A DNA stretch of 64,000 bases from Nocardia terrae (GTDB lineage Bacteria > Actinomycetota > Actinomycetes > Mycobacteriales > Mycobacteriaceae), in the NCBI RefSeq assembly GCF_009760405.1, contig NZ_WRPP01000002.1, forward strand, positions 744,001 to 808,000, given 5' to 3'. Within the stretch, counting starts at the first letter, position 1. Every line of letters begins with the position of its first letter. The position numbers were made by a program, and so were the translations under genes. The notes under the pieces are model-generated. The model was not told the origin of the DNA, did not search any database, and saw only the letters and a program-made list of their open reading frames with translations. Of this stretch, positions 35,303 to 44,880 are shown piece after piece.

Positions 35303-36351
35303 CCACCATTGATCCGCTCCGCGCCGATTGCGCAGTGCCGCACCGGGAATCCGACCGCGTCCTGCTCGGCCACGGCTCCGGCGGCCAGCTGATGGCCGAG
35401 CTCATCGACGAGGTGATCGTCGCCGAACTCGGCGAGACCGCGCCACTGCAGGACGCGGCTGTGGTCGATATCGCGGGCACCGGGGTGGTGTTCAGCACTG
35501 ACAGCTTCGTGGTCACGCCACGCTTCTTCCCCGGCGGCGATATCGGCGCGCTCGCGGTGCACGGCACCGTCAACGACCTCGCCATGCGCGGCGCCCGCCC
35601 GGTGGCGCTGGCGCTGGCCTACGTCCTGGAGGAGGGGCTGCCCGTCGAGGAACTGCGGGCCATCACCGCCTCGGTCGCGAAATCGGCCGCCGCCTGCGGA
35701 ATCCGGATCGTCACCGGCGACACGAAGGTGGTCGGGCGCGGCGCCGCCGACGGCATCTACATCACGACCACCGGCATCGGCGCGCGCCTGCCCGGCGCCG
35801 ACCCCGACGCCACCCGCGGGCGGCCCGGGGACGTGATCCTGGTATCCGGGCCGATCGGCGCGCACGGGATGGCGATCCTGTGCGCCCGCGGCGGGCTCGG
35901 GCTGGAGGGCGAGATCCGTTCCGACACCGCGCCCCTGCACGAGCTGGTGGCCGCGATGATCGCCGCCTGCGGTCCGGATGTGCACGCGCTGCGCGACCCC
36001 ACCCGCGGCGGATTGGCCAGCGCCCTCAACGAACTCGCGGCGGCCTCGGGGGTCGGCGTGGAGATCGAGGAGGCGGCGGTGCCGGTGCCGACGGCGGTCG
36101 CCGCCACCTGCGAACTGCTGGGCCTGGATCCATTGCACGTGGCCAATGAGGGCTGCCTGGTCGCGTTCGTCGCGCCGGAGGCGGCCGAGCGCGCGCTGGC
36201 CGCCATGCGCTCGGCGCCCGGTGGCGCGGGCGCGACGGTGATCGGCCGGGTGACCGACGGCCCCGCCGGGCGGGTCACCGCACGCACCCTGATGGGGGCG
36301 GGCCGGATCGTGGACATGCTGATCGGAGAACAGCTTCCGCGCATCTGCTGA
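35299..36351 (+). CDS. hypE: hydrogenase maturation protein HypE
   Basis: 350 aa. It dehydrates the S-carbamoyl group on its C-terminal Cys to thiocyanate using ATP, donating cyanide to iron. PurM-like fold with [31 protein letters not shown] and DPTRGGLA; the protein ends exactly in the conserved PRIC with the functional terminal Cys. Starts within an ATGA overlap of hypD. Confidence 0.96.
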   Translation: MTTIDPLRADCAVPHRESDRVLLGHGSGGQLMAELIDEVIVAELGETAPLQDAAVVDIAGTGVVFSTDSFVVTPRFFPGGDIGALAVHGTVNDLAMRGARPVALALAYVLEEGLPVEELRAITASVAKSAAACGIRIVTGDTKVVGRGAADGIYITTTGIGARLPGADPDATRGRPGDVILVSGPIGAHGMAILCARGGLGLEGEIRSDTAPLHELVAAMIAACGPDVHALRDPTRGGLASALNELAAASGVGVEIEEAAVPVPTAVAATCELLGLDPLHVANEGCLVAFVAPEAAERALAAMRSAPGGAGATVIGRVTDGPAGRVTARTLMGAGRIVDMLIGEQLPRIC

Positions 36352-36358
36352 CCGGGCG

Positions 36359-36383
36359 GGTTCGGGCCCATCGGCCCGGAACC
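36359..36383 (+). terminator. hairpin between hyp and hydrogenase structural genes
   Basis: GGTTCGGGCC (36359-36368) pairs with GGCCCGGAACC (36373-36383) with one bulged base and a 4-base loop. It lies eight bases after the hypE stop. With a 112-base gap on both sides of an otherwise overlapping gene series, it may terminate or attenuate transcription into the structural genes. Confidence 0.55.
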
Positions 36384-36463
36384 GGGGACCTTCGATGCTG
36401 CCCGCGGTCCACGGGCCGGACCAGACTCGAAACGGACGACCGTGTGAGAAACGGAGGTTCGGC

Positions 36464-37594
36464 ATGACGATCGGCGACGCCGCGGTGATCGACCGCGCCG
36501 GTCTGGACCGGCTCGTGCGCGTACTGCGGGCACAGGGCTATCGGGTCATCGGCCCGCAAATGCGGGACAACGCCATCGTGCTGGACGAACTCGACGACCG
36601 CGTCCGGCTGCCCGCCGGCTGGGGTGTGCACACCGAACCGGGCCGCTACCGGCTGCACCGCCGCGAGGACGAGGCGGTCTTCGCGCATTCGGCCGGGCCC
36701 GGCTCCTGGAAACAGTTCCTGCACCCGCCGCACCGCAAGATCGCGGCGATCGACGCGAACCTGAATCTGGAACCGGCCGAGGAGATTCCGGCCCGCACCG
36801 CCTTCCTGGGCGTGCGCGGCTGCGATATGGCCGCCATCGCCACCCTCGGCCGGGTGCTCGGCGGCGGCGCGCATCCCGATCCGGGGTTCGCCGCCCGGCG
36901 CGCCGGGCTGTTCCTGATCGCGGTGAACTGCACCGAACCCGGGGGCGTGTGCTTCTGCGCGTCGATGGGCACCGGGCCGGGAGTCTCGGCCGGATACGAT
37001 CTCGCGCTCACCGAACGCATCGACGACCTCGGTCACCGATTTCTGGTCGATGTGGGCAGCGAGGCGGGGGACCAGATCCTGTCCTCGCTGATCGCCGAAC
37101 CGGCGGCCGAGAGCGATATCGCCACGGCACGAGCCGAAGTGGCCGCGGCCGCGGGGCGAATGGGCCGTGCCATGCCGAATGTCGATGTGCGCGAGGTGAT
37201 TCGCGACTCCCGGGAATCCCCGCACTGGGCCGATGTCGCCAGCCGCTGCCTGACCTGCGCCAACTGCACCATGGTGTGCCCCACCTGCTTCTGCACCACC
37301 ACCGAGGACGTCACCGACCTCACCGGCGACCACGCCGAACGCTGGGAACACTGGGCCTCCTGCTTCGAACTGGACTTCTCCTACCTGCACGGCGGCAGCG
37401 TGCGCCAATCGGGCGAGAGCCGATACCGCCAGTGGCTCAGCCACAAACTCGGCACCTGGCACGACCAGTTCGGCAGCTCCGGCTGCGTGGGCTGCGGACG
37501 CTGCATCGCCTGGTGCCCCGCTGGCATCGACCTGACGGCCGAGGTGACCCGGCTCGCCGACCTGCTCGAAGGAGCCGACCGTGATCAGCCCTGA
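36464..37594 (+). CDS. hyhB: group 3b [NiFe]-hydrogenase beta subunit (4Fe-4S electron-transfer)
   Basis: 376 aa. Relays electrons between the catalytic dimer and the flavin subunit. The C-terminal half has two ferredoxin-type Cys clusters: [16 protein letters not shown] (about 263-278) and [12 protein letters not shown] (about 342-353); further Cys lie at [10 protein letters not shown] and CVCFCAS-like GGVCFCAS. This is the HydB/HyhB type of sulfhydrogenase beta chain. The ATG at 36464 follows GGAGG; the frame is open further upstream but without signal. Its end overlaps the next gene by 14 bases. Confidence 0.92.
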   Translation: MTIGDAAVIDRAGLDRLVRVLRAQGYRVIGPQMRDNAIVLDELDDRVRLPAGWGVHTEPGRYRLHRREDEAVFAHSAGPGSWKQFLHPPHRKIAAIDANLNLEPAEEIPARTAFLGVRGCDMAAIATLGRVLGGGAHPDPGFAARRAGLFLIAVNCTEPGGVCFCASMGTGPGVSAGYDLALTERIDDLGHRFLVDVGSEAGDQILSSLIAEPAAESDIATARAEVAAAAGRMGRAMPNVDVREVIRDSRESPHWADVASRCLTCANCTMVCPTCFCTTTEDVTDLTGDHAERWEHWASCFELDFSYLHGGSVRQSGESRYRQWLSHKLGTWHDQFGSSGCVGCGRCIAWCPAGIDLTAEVTRLADLLEGADRDQP

Positions 37595-38090
37595 CGAACT
37601 GGCCGCCTTCGCCCCGCTGGCCTCCCTCGACCGCGCGAAACTGACCACCCTCGCCGCGGCGGGGCGTGACGTCGAGTATCCGGCCGGGCGGCGGCTGATC
37701 GTGGAAGGCCAACGGGCCGACCGGTGCTGGCTCATCCGGTCGGGACGGGTGCTGCTCGATGCCCACGTGCCCGGCCGCGACGACGTCGTGGTGCAATCCC
37801 TCGGGCCCGGGGATCTGCTCGGCTGGTCGTGGCTGGTTCCGCCCTACCGCTGGCATTTCGGCGCGGTCACCGCCGGACCGGTGCGGGCCATCGAATTCGA
37901 CTCGGCCCGGCTGACCGAATTCGCCACCGCCGACCCGGCTTTCGGCCACGCCCTGACCCTGCTGCTGTTCGAGGCGCTGCTGGAACGCCTGCAGGCGACG
38001 CGGGCGCGGCTGCTCGATCTGTATCGCAATCCGGGCGAAACCTGCACCGCCGCACCGATCCGCCTCGGCGAGCCCGGAGCCGGGCGATGA
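37581..38090 (+). CDS. cyclic-nucleotide-binding domain protein without HTH
   Basis: 169 aa from GTG at 37581. A single Crp-type beta-roll (about 10-125: [38 protein letters not shown]) and the beginning of the dimer helix, then a short tail. The DNA-binding HTH of Crp/Fnr proteins is missing. The Arg/Glu pair typical for cAMP binding (GE-L-RxA) is not obvious. It sits inside the hydrogenase operon, overlapping both neighbours, a position also seen in mycobacterial Hyh loci. Probably a regulatory or assembly subunit; role inferred only. Confidence 0.85.
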   Translation: MISPDELAAFAPLASLDRAKLTTLAAAGRDVEYPAGRRLIVEGQRADRCWLIRSGRVLLDAHVPGRDDVVVQSLGPGDLLGWSWLVPPYRWHFGAVTAGPVRAIEFDSARLTEFATADPAFGHALTLLLFEALLERLQATRARLLDLYRNPGETCTAAPIRLGEPGAGR

Positions 38091-38941
38091 CCAGCGGAGC
38101 CGGCCTGCGCGCCGCGACGGACCCGGACACCATGCTTCCGTACCGGGTGAGCGAGCGCATCACCCAGACCCGCGACACCGTGACACTGCTGCTCACCCCC
38201 GTCGACGCTGCCGCGCAACGCTTTCGGGCCGGGCAGTTCATGATGCTGTACCGCTTCGGGGTCGGCGAGGTCGCCATCTCCATCAGCGGCAGTCCATGCG
38301 CGACCGGCGAGGTCCTCGAGCACACCATCCGATCGGTGGGCGCGGTCAGCGCGGCCCTGCACGACGCACCGGTCGGCGCGGCGATCGGGGTGCGCGGGCC
38401 GTTCGGAACCGGCTGGGATCTCGATTCCGCCACCGGTCGCGATCTGGTGATCGTCGGCGGGGGAGTCGGGTTCGCTCCGCTGCGGCCGGTCGTGCTCGAG
38501 GCTCTCGCGCGGCGCACCGAATACCGCAAGATCGTGCTCATCACCGGCGCCCGCACACCCGAGGACATCCTGTTCCGCTCCGACCAGCGGACGTGGCGGC
38601 GTGGCGGCCTGCTCGAAGTGCACCAGACCGTCGACCATCCCGCGCCCGGCTGGACCGGCGCCATCGGCTTCGTCACCGAACCGCTGGCCAAACTGGTCGT
38701 CGACCCGCAGAACACGACCGCCTTCCTGTGCGGTCCCGAGCCGATGATGCGGTTCTGCGCGAACACCCTGCTGCGCAAAGGCATACCGGCCACCGACATC
38801 CGGGTCTCGCTGGAGCGCAATATGCAATGCGGCGTCGCCCGGTGCGGGCACTGCCAGCTCGGACCGCTGCTGGTCTGCCGCGACGGACCCGTGGTGGATT
38901 ACGGCGTCGCGGAACCACTGCTGTCGATCCGGGAGCTGTGA
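38087..38941 (+). CDS. hyhG: group 3b hydrogenase gamma subunit, FAD/NAD(P)-binding
   Basis: 284 aa. A ferredoxin-NADP reductase-like flavoprotein that passes electrons to NAD(P). FAD domain with [15 protein letters not shown] and ISISGSP, NAD(P) domain with [14 protein letters not shown] and FLCGPEPMM, then a C-terminal 2Fe-2S motif [22 protein letters not shown] within an ATGA overlap of the preceding gene; its TGA shares one base with the next ATG. Confidence 0.94.
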   Translation: MTSGAGLRAATDPDTMLPYRVSERITQTRDTVTLLLTPVDAAAQRFRAGQFMMLYRFGVGEVAISISGSPCATGEVLEHTIRSVGAVSAALHDAPVGAAIGVRGPFGTGWDLDSATGRDLVIVGGGVGFAPLRPVVLEALARRTEYRKIVLITGARTPEDILFRSDQRTWRRGGLLEVHQTVDHPAPGWTGAIGFVTEPLAKLVVDPQNTTAFLCGPEPMMRFCANTLLRKGIPATDIRVSLERNMQCGVARCGHCQLGPLLVCRDGPVVDYGVAEPLLSIREL

Positions 38942-39714
38942 TGGCCACTCCGACACTCGCGGTCTGGAAATTCACCTCCTGCGACGGCTGCCAGCTCACC
39001 CTGCTCGACTGCGAGGACGAGCTGCTCACCCTCGCCGGGCGGGTCCGCATCGCCCACTTCACCGAGGCGAGCAGCGCGGTCGAACCCGGACCCTACGACA
39101 TCTCCCTGGTCGAGGGGTCGATCACCACGCCCGAGGAACTGCGCCGGATCACCGAGATCCGCGAACAGTCACGGATTCTCGTCACCATCGGCGCCTGCGC
39201 CTGCCACGGCGGCATCCAGGCCCTGCGGAATTTCGCCGACGTCAGCGAGTTCGCGGCAGTGGTTTACGCCAGCCCGCAATACATTTCGACACTGGACACC
39301 GCCACCCCGATCGCGGCGCACGTCACGGTCGATTACGAGCTGCGCGGCTGCCCGATCGACCGCCGCCAGCTGCTCGACACTCTGTGCGCCCTGCTGTCGG
39401 GGCGCGCACCGGACCTGCCGGACACCAGCGTGTGCACCGAATGCAAGCGGCGCGGCACCACCTGCGTCACCGTCGCCGACGGCATACCGTGCCTCGGACC
39501 CGTCACCCACGCCGGATGCGGGGCGCTGTGCCCGGCCTATCACCGGGGCTGCTTCGGGTGCTTCGGACCCATGACCAAGCCCAATATCGGTGCGCTGCTG
39601 CCGATTCTCAGCGTGAACGGCATGTCGACCACCGATATCGACCGGGTATTCGCCACCTTCGCGGTGGGCGCGCCCGCCTTCGCCGAGAGGAACCGGGATG
39701 AGCCATCGCAGTAG
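38941..39714 (+). CDS. hyhS: [NiFe]-hydrogenase small subunit
   Basis: 257 aa. Carries the Fe-S relay. Proximal-cluster Cys in [14 protein letters not shown] at the N-terminus and GACACHGG (about 83), later ELRGCPIDR, and a Cys-rich C-terminal part ([37 protein letters not shown]) for two more clusters. No Tat signal peptide, so cytoplasmic, as for group 3 enzymes. Overlaps the large-subunit gene by 17 bases. Confidence 0.95.
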   Translation: MATPTLAVWKFTSCDGCQLTLLDCEDELLTLAGRVRIAHFTEASSAVEPGPYDISLVEGSITTPEELRRITEIREQSRILVTIGACACHGGIQALRNFADVSEFAAVVYASPQYISTLDTATPIAAHVTVDYELRGCPIDRRQLLDTLCALLSGRAPDLPDTSVCTECKRRGTTCVTVADGIPCLGPVTHAGCGALCPAYHRGCFGCFGPMTKPNIGALLPILSVNGMSTTDIDRVFATFAVGAPAFAERNRDEPSQ

Positions 39715-40990
39715 GCAGCTGCGCGTCAGTTCACTGGCCAGGGTGGAAGGCGAAGGGGCGCTGCGGGTCCTGGTGACCGACGGCCGGGTCGAACGCGCCG
39801 AACTGAACATCTACGAGCCGCCGCGCTTCTTCGAAGCGTTCCTGCGCGGGCGGGCCTACACCGAACCGCCCGACATCACCGCCCGCATCTGCGGCATCTG
39901 CCCGGTGGCGTACCAGACCAGCGCGTGCAACGCGCTCGAGCAGCTGTGCGAGGTCGAACTGGATCCGGAGCTGGCGGCGCTGCGGCGGCTGCTGTACTGC
40001 GGCGAATGGATCTCGAGTCACGCCTTGCACATTCATCTGCTGCACATTCCGGACTTCCTCGGCTACTCGGACGCCATCAGCCTGGCGCGTGATCACCGCG
40101 AACTCGTCGAGCAGGGGCTGGCCATGAAGAAGGCGGGCAACACCCTGCTCGAACTCATCGGCGGGCGCGCGATCCACCCGATCAACGTGCGCGTCGGCGG
40201 CTTCTACTCGACACCGAGCCGCGCCGCCCTCGCACCGGTCGCCGAACAACTGCGCGCCGCCTTGGAATACGCGGTCGACACCGCGCACTGGGCGGCCGAA
40301 TTCGAATTTCCGGAGCTGGAACTCGACCATGATCTGCTGGCCGCCACCACGCCCGGCCGGTACGCCATCGAACAGGGCACTGTGCACACCAGCACCGGCA
40401 TGAACTTTCCCGCCGCGGAATTCAGTGCCCACGTCGTCGAGGAACAGGTGCCGCACTCGACCGCCCTGCACGCGCGGCTCGACGGCAAGCGCTACCTGAC
40501 CGGGCCGCTGGCGCGATACAGCTTGAATTCGGGGTCGCTCTCGCCGCTGGCCCGCGCGGTCGCCGCCGATATCGGGCTCGGCGCGGAATGCCGGAATCCG
40601 TTCCGCAGCATCCTGGTTCGCTCGGTCGAGGCGGTGTACGCCATCGACGAGGCCTTGCGGATCATCGCCGAGTACGAGCCTCCGCCGCGTCCGGCGGTGC
40701 CCTGCACGCCGCGCGCCGGCGTCGGGCACGGCGTCAGCGAGGCGCCGCGCGGACTGCTCTATCACCGCTACGAGGTGGACGACACCGGCACCGTTCGCGC
40801 GGCCACCATCATCCCGCCGACCTCGCAGAACCAGGCCGCCATCGAGGACGATCTGCGCCGCGTGGTGTCGGAGAATCTCGAACTCGACGATGCGGCGCTG
40901 ACCACGCTGTGCGAGCGCACCATCCGCAATTACGACCCGTGCATCTCCTGCTCGGCTCATTTCCTCGAACTCGACCTGGTGCGGCGATGA
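39698..40990 (+). CDS. hyhL: [NiFe]-hydrogenase large (catalytic) subunit
   Basis: 430 aa. Holds the NiFe(CN)2CO site. N-terminal ligand motif RICGICP with Cys 65 and 68, C-terminal motif DPCISCSAH with Cys 415 and 418 and His 421. Nine residues (FLELDLVRR) follow His 421 and form the extension removed by the maturation protease. Together with the NAD(P)-linked subunits and lack of Tat signal, this points to the cytoplasmic bidirectional group 3b (sulfhydrogenase, Hyh) class known from Mycobacterium smegmatis and Rhodococcus. Confidence 0.95.
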   Translation: MSHRSRQLRVSSLARVEGEGALRVLVTDGRVERAELNIYEPPRFFEAFLRGRAYTEPPDITARICGICPVAYQTSACNALEQLCEVELDPELAALRRLLYCGEWISSHALHIHLLHIPDFLGYSDAISLARDHRELVEQGLAMKKAGNTLLELIGGRAIHPINVRVGGFYSTPSRAALAPVAEQLRAALEYAVDTAHWAAEFEFPELELDHDLLAATTPGRYAIEQGTVHTSTGMNFPAAEFSAHVVEEQVPHSTALHARLDGKRYLTGPLARYSLNSGSLSPLARAVAADIGLGAECRNPFRSILVRSVEAVYAIDEALRIIAEYEPPPRPAVPCTPRAGVGHGVSEAPRGLLYHRYEVDDTGTVRAATIIPPTSQNQAAIEDDLRRVVSENLELDDAALTTLCERTIRNYDPCISCSAHFLELDLVRR

Positions 40991-41490
40991 GCGGGCGTGC
41001 CGTCGTGATCGGCGTCGGCAACGAATACCGCCACGACGACGGCATCGGGCCGCTCATCGCGGCGCAGTTCGACAAGCTGTCCCTGCCCGGGGTGTCCGTG
41101 GCGTTGTGCGACGGCGAACCCACGGGTCTGCTCGATATCTGGGCGGACACGGACCTGGCGATCGTCGTGGACGCCGTCCTGTGTGAACCGTCGACCCCCG
41201 GACGCATCTGGCGCACCACCATCGACGCGCTGCGCGGCGTCACCCACGCCGCGAGCTCCCACGCGCTCGGCATCCCGGACGCGCTGCCGCTGGGCAGGGT
41301 GCTCGGGCGGCTGCCCGCCGAACTGGTCGTGATCGCCGTCGAAGCCCAGTGCCTGGACCTCGGGGTGGGTTTATCCGACCCGGTCGCCGCCGCTGTTCCC
41401 GACATCGTGGCCGCCATCCGCGCCGAACTGGATCGCGTCCGGGACCAAAGCCCTTCCCCGGACGGGCTCCCGGGGCCCGGGGACCGGTGA
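40987..41490 (+). CDS. hydrogenase maturation endopeptidase
   Basis: 167 aa, HyaD/HycI type. Cuts the C-terminal extension of the large subunit after Ni insertion. Starts AVVIGVGNEYRHDDGIGP, with the Glu/Asp metal ligands, then DLAIVVDAV (second Asp) and SSHALGIPDAL (His). Overlaps the large-subunit gene by four bases (ATGA), fitting its single client. The last ~20 residues are a polar extension of little conservation. Confidence 0.92.
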   Translation: MSGRAVVIGVGNEYRHDDGIGPLIAAQFDKLSLPGVSVALCDGEPTGLLDIWADTDLAIVVDAVLCEPSTPGRIWRTTIDALRGVTHAASSHALGIPDALPLGRVLGRLPAELVVIAVEAQCLDLGVGLSDPVAAAVPDIVAAIRAELDRVRDQSPSPDGLPGPGDR

Positions 41491-41584
41491 CGATCGCCCG
41501 CAGCCGCGGACCGTCCCCTCGCCGTACCGTGGAGTCGGTGCCATGCCGGGCACCGAAAAACGTTGGACCGGAATGGAGATCGCC

Positions 41585-42508
41585 ATGGCAAACCAAACCG
41601 GCAGTGATCCGCATCTGCTCGCCTCGGCCACCGTGGTGGTCGGCGTCGACGGAACGCCCGGGGCGGACACGGCGCTGCGCTGGGCGGCGCACTACGCGGC
41701 CCGGCATCGACGGGCACTGTCGATCGTGCTCGGAATCGACCTGCTCGGCGTCACCGGTGTGCTCGGACCCTACGAGTCGGGATCGCCCGCGGTGCGGGAA
41801 GCCATGCGGAAACGCGGGCGCAAGCTGCTCGCCGACGCGCAGCAGACCGCGCGATCACTCGAACCCGGACTGCGCATCGCGACCCGCCTGTCCATGGAGA
41901 AGGGCAGCAACCTGCTGGTGGAACTGAGCGCCGCGGCGTTCGCGGTCGTGCTCGGCGTCAACCGGCACGCCGGGGCACTACGGCACGCGGGATCCACCTT
42001 GTTCGCGGTGACCGCGCACGCACAATCCCCGGTGATCGTGGTCCGCCCCGACCCCGACGGCACCATTCCCGAGGTCGGCCCCGTGGTCGTCGGCGTCGAC
42101 GGCAGCCCCGTCAGCGAGGCCGCGATCGCCGCGGCCTTCGCCGAAGCCTCCGAACGCCGAGCCGAACTGGTCGCCGTCCACATCTGGAGCGACTGGGACT
42201 TCGGCGAATTCCTCGGCGAACCTTCACCGGTGCAACAACCCGGAGTGGAAACCGTCGAGGAGGCCATCCTCGCCGAACGCCTGGCCGGATACCGGGAAAA
42301 GTACCCCGACGTCCCGGTGTCCCACCGCATCTACATGTCCAACCCCGCCGACGAACTCTGGGAATGGTCGAAGATGGCCCAACTGATCGTGGTCGGCAAC
42401 CGCGGCCGCGGCGGCTTCCTCGGCATGCTCCTCGGCTCCACCGCACACTCCCTGGTCCAGAACGCCCAGTGCCCCATCATGATCGTCCACCCGGCCCCCA
42501 CTTCGTGA
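41585..42508 (+). CDS. universal stress protein with two USP domains
   Basis: 307 aa. Tandem UspA domains. The first (about 15-155) begins VVVGVDGTPGADTALRWAA and has a degenerate nucleotide motif (GVNRHAGALRHAGS). The second (about 160-305) begins VVVGVDGSPVSEAAI and has the full ATP motif GNRGRGGFLGMLLGSTAHSL. In mycobacteria such tandem USPs are hypoxia (DosR) genes, which agrees with a hydrogenase neighbour, but I found no convincing DosR box. The ATG at 41585 has GGAG upstream; earlier in-frame starts at 41543 and 41573 are less likely. Confidence 0.92.
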   Translation: MANQTGSDPHLLASATVVVGVDGTPGADTALRWAAHYAARHRRALSIVLGIDLLGVTGVLGPYESGSPAVREAMRKRGRKLLADAQQTARSLEPGLRIATRLSMEKGSNLLVELSAAAFAVVLGVNRHAGALRHAGSTLFAVTAHAQSPVIVVRPDPDGTIPEVGPVVVGVDGSPVSEAAIAAAFAEASERRAELVAVHIWSDWDFGEFLGEPSPVQQPGVETVEEAILAERLAGYREKYPDVPVSHRIYMSNPADELWEWSKMAQLIVVGNRGRGGFLGMLLGSTAHSLVQNAQCPIMIVHPAPTS

Positions 42509-42587
42509 GGTGGCAGAGGTGCCGGCATAGACAGCCGATCGCTGAAACGCGCGCTCGGTGCTGGGCTGAGCGGTAGATTGCTCGAAT

Positions 42588-43232
42588 ATGGCTGAGCAGC
42601 CGAAGAATCCACACGATGCTTACTTTCGGCATGTCATGTCGGAGGCAACGGCTGCGGCGGGCGAGTTGCGAACTGTCCTACCGGAAACCGCTGCCGCACA
42701 CGTGGATTGGGACGGCATGGAAATGCAATCGTGCAGTTTCGTGCCGAAGGAGCTGCGGTCGCGCTACACCGACGTGCTGTATCGGACCCGTTGGGATGGT
42801 CGAGACGCCTTCGTGTTCATGCTGATCGAGCATCAGAGCAGCACTGATGAGTTGATGGCGTTCCGGATGCTCGAGTACACAGTGGCGATCTGGAACCGCT
42901 ACCTGCGGCGCCACCCGCATGCGCGGCGGCTGCCGGTGGTGATTCCAGTGGTTGTGCACTGCGATCCACGCGGGCATCGCTGGACCGCGCCGACCGAGTT
43001 GTCCGACCTGCTCGATGTCGACCCGGGCGTACGGTCGGCGCTGGGTGAGTGTCTGCCGCGGCTGCGGTTCCTGCTGGACGATCTGGGCGCGGTCGATGTG
43101 GCGGCCCTGCGGGCGCGGAAGCTGAGCGTAATAGCGAAAGTACTGTTCATCTCGTTGAAGATCGGTCCCGGCAATGCCCGGTTGGGACATGATCTGTTGC
43201 CGCTCGAGGGTGAATTGCGTTTGTTGGTATGA
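42588..43232 (+). CDS. Rpn/YhgA-like PD-(D/E)XK nuclease, 3'-shortened
   Basis: 214 aa. Similar to recombination-promoting nuclease Rpn (transposase_31, YhgA-like): N-terminal NPHDAYFRHVM, the nuclease core with Asp in RYTDVLYRTRW (about 61), and FMLIEHQSS with the Glu-x-Gln of the PD-(D/E)XK motif (about 79-81). Family members are usually ~280-320 aa; here the reading frame ends soon after the GHDLLPLEGELRLLV segment, and unrelated regulator sequence begins at once. The catalytic core is intact, so it may still act, but the C-terminal part is lost. Confidence 0.75.
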   Translation: MAEQPKNPHDAYFRHVMSEATAAAGELRTVLPETAAAHVDWDGMEMQSCSFVPKELRSRYTDVLYRTRWDGRDAFVFMLIEHQSSTDELMAFRMLEYTVAIWNRYLRRHPHARRLPVVIPVVVHCDPRGHRWTAPTELSDLLDVDPGVRSALGECLPRLRFLLDDLGAVDVAALRARKLSVIAKVLFISLKIGPGNARLGHDLLPLEGELRLLV

Positions 43233-43575
43233 GTCGGATTTTGGCCCCAGTCAGCACGTCATGCAGACCGTAGACATCAACATCTCAAACGAACGATTCG
43301 CTGAGGCGTTGAAGGTCGCGAAAACCATGCCCAACCGCGGAATCGGCCTGGCACCCGTCGCGCAGGGTCGGCATCTGGTCGACAAGGCCGCCGCCGCAGT
43401 CCAACTGGGCCAATACCAACTTGCCCTCGATATGTTGCTGACCGCGGAGCGCATTGTCGGGAAGGAATGGGTCCGCTACCAGACCCTGCTCCGGACAGTG
43501 GTCAGCGTGCTTCTCCAACATGACAGGCGAAGCACACTGAGGGAGTTTGCTCACCGTGTGGGCGTGTCAGTTTGA
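43231..43575 (+). pseudogene. C-terminal remnant of an XRE/TPR regulator
   Basis: About 115 codons, possibly translated from the ATG at 43261. The sequence (ESDFGPSQHVMQTVDINISN, ALKVAKTMP, RHLVDKAAAAVQLGQ, ALDMLLTAERIV, WVRYQTLLR, LREFAHRVGV) matches the tetratricopeptide-like C-terminal end of actinobacterial XRE-family regulators. The N-terminal HTH and most TPR repeats are missing. It is fused directly behind the shortened Rpn gene, marking a recombination junction. Confidence 0.65.
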
Positions 43576-43601
43576 TCGCTATACCCTGAAGTCGCACCAG
43601 T

Positions 43602-43712
43602 ACGTCGAGTGGACTGCGCAACAAACAGGCAGTGGTTGCACTCGTAAGACGCCGGATAGCCCTCGTGCGGGCCATGCTGCGTGATGGCACTGACCGAATC
43701 AGCCACTGCGAG
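43602..43712 (+). pseudogene. C-terminal remnant of an IS110/IS116-type transposase
   Basis: One frame reads LRNKQAVVALVRRRIALVRA followed by MLRDGTDR, close to the end of IS110-family DEDD transposases (pattern NxAVxALARRRxDVLxAMLRDG). Nothing else of the element is left and I see no terminal repeats. Assigned by pattern recognition of a short stretch, so moderate confidence. Confidence 0.5.
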
Positions 43713-43825
43713 ACCTCCACTCTGCCGATCCGCTGTGCGGATCTGGTCGGTCGAACAAGTCGTAGCAGTCAGGTAATGTTCGACGCACTGCTGTTAGCGG
43801 GAAGTTTCCTGTTCAGGGGGTTGCT

Positions 43826-44221
43826 TTGACTGAGGTTGGGGATGGCGTGGCGGTTTTGCGGTCGGAGATTGCTGCGTTCTATGCCGGATTCGGCCAGCCC
43901 GATTTGCTGCGCCGCGCCTACGACGATGCTGTATTGGTGATTCCTTTGGCCGAGGGCGACGACGTCTACACCTCGCGAGTCCTTGGAATCGATTGGATCT
44001 GCGCCTTCACCAGCATCGAGGAGTACGCGCGCTACATGGTTGCTCGTGGAGTGCTGGAAGATCAGGAATACCGCTACCAGCGTTTGCTCGGAGCGAGGTT
44101 GACGGCATGGGCGGCAGCACGACCCGAACCAACGGGGGTATCGGTTGACTGTGTGGGGACGCAGCCGGTGGCGTTCCCACCTGAGCTGGCGGACGAAGCT
44201 GAAGAGGGGGCGAAGGTATGA
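43826..44221 (+). CDS. SseB-like protein, first gene of the toxin operon
   Basis: 131 aa from TTG at 43826, five bases after AGGGGG. The sequence (SEIAAFYAGFGQPDLLRRAY, LVIPLAEGDDVYTSRVLGIDWICAFTS, EEYARYM) resembles SseB N-terminal-type proteins that accompany type VII-secreted toxins in actinomycetes. No signal peptide. Its stop overlaps the next start (ATGA), tying it to the WXG-like and RHS genes. A chaperone or adaptor role is inferred from position. Confidence 0.65.
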   Translation: MTEVGDGVAVLRSEIAAFYAGFGQPDLLRRAYDDAVLVIPLAEGDDVYTSRVLGIDWICAFTSIEEYARYMVARGVLEDQEYRYQRLLGARLTAWAAARPEPTGVSVDCVGTQPVAFPPELADEAEEGAKV

Positions 44222-44880
44222 CCGAGGAGTTGAAGGTCGAGCCGGCGGTGCTCACGCAGGCCGCGAACGGGATCAACTCGATCATCGGGAGTCTGTCGGA
44301 TCTGGGGATCAAGGAGACCGGCGCGTCGGGGCGGGGGTTCGCTCTGCTGGCGTTGTCGCCGTTGCAGGCGGGGAAGGCGTCGGTGCAGTCGACGTTCGAG
44401 ACCTTCTGCAATCGGTGGTCGTGGGGTGTGCGCTCGCTGGTGCAGTCGGCCAACAGCATGGCGCAGTCGGTCGGGTTGGCGGCGGGTCGCTATCAGATGA
44501 TGGATGAGCAGGCCAAGAACACGATCAAAGAGGTGTATTCCCAGCTGTTCTCCAATCCGCACCTGACGAAGGACCAGATCGACAAGCGGTCGTTGTCGGA
44601 GACGTTGTCCGACAACCCGTTCAACGCGCTCGCACATCCGGACTACAGCGCCAAGTCGTTTCAAGGCATGTCCGCCAAGATGCAGCTCGACGCCCAGGTA
44701 ATCCAGACGGTCGGGCCGCAGGCCATGGCCAATGTCGCTACGCTGGGCAATCCCACCACCATCGTGACCACGACGCCCGGTACGACCGCACCAGGCTGGA
44801 ACACGGGTGCACTGCAGCAGGCGGCGCAGATCTTGACTCCCGAAACCGGTGGGGCGAGCGGCGGCAAGGTGGGCCAGTAG
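44218..44880 (+). CDS. WXG100-like/ESX-associated protein upstream of RHS toxin
   Basis: 220 aa, rich in Ala/Ser and predicted helical. N-terminal half (KVEPAVLTQAANGINSIIGS, FCNRWSWGVRSLVQSANSMAQSVGLAAGRYQMMD) has the size and heptad pattern of ESX helical-hairpin proteins, with WSWG in place of a central WxG. The C-terminal third is low-complexity (TTIVTTTPGTTAPG...). It immediately precedes the RHS gene with no intergenic base, so probably a co-secreted partner of the RHS toxin. Confidence 0.7.
   Translation: MTEELKVEPAVLTQAANGINSIIGSLSDLGIKETGASGRGFALLALSPLQAGKASVQSTFETFCNRWSWGVRSLVQSANSMAQSVGLAAGRYQMMDEQAKNTIKEVYSQLFSNPHLTKDQIDKRSLSETLSDNPFNALAHPDYSAKSFQGMSAKMQLDAQVIQTVGPQAMANVATLGNPTTIVTTTPGTTAPGWNTGALQQAAQILTPETGGASGGKVGQ

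Noticed and set aside
36384..36410. Possible DosR box (GGGGACC...) upstream of the hydrogenase structural genes
   Set aside because: Only one half-site resembles the 20-bp consensus; the second half does not match.
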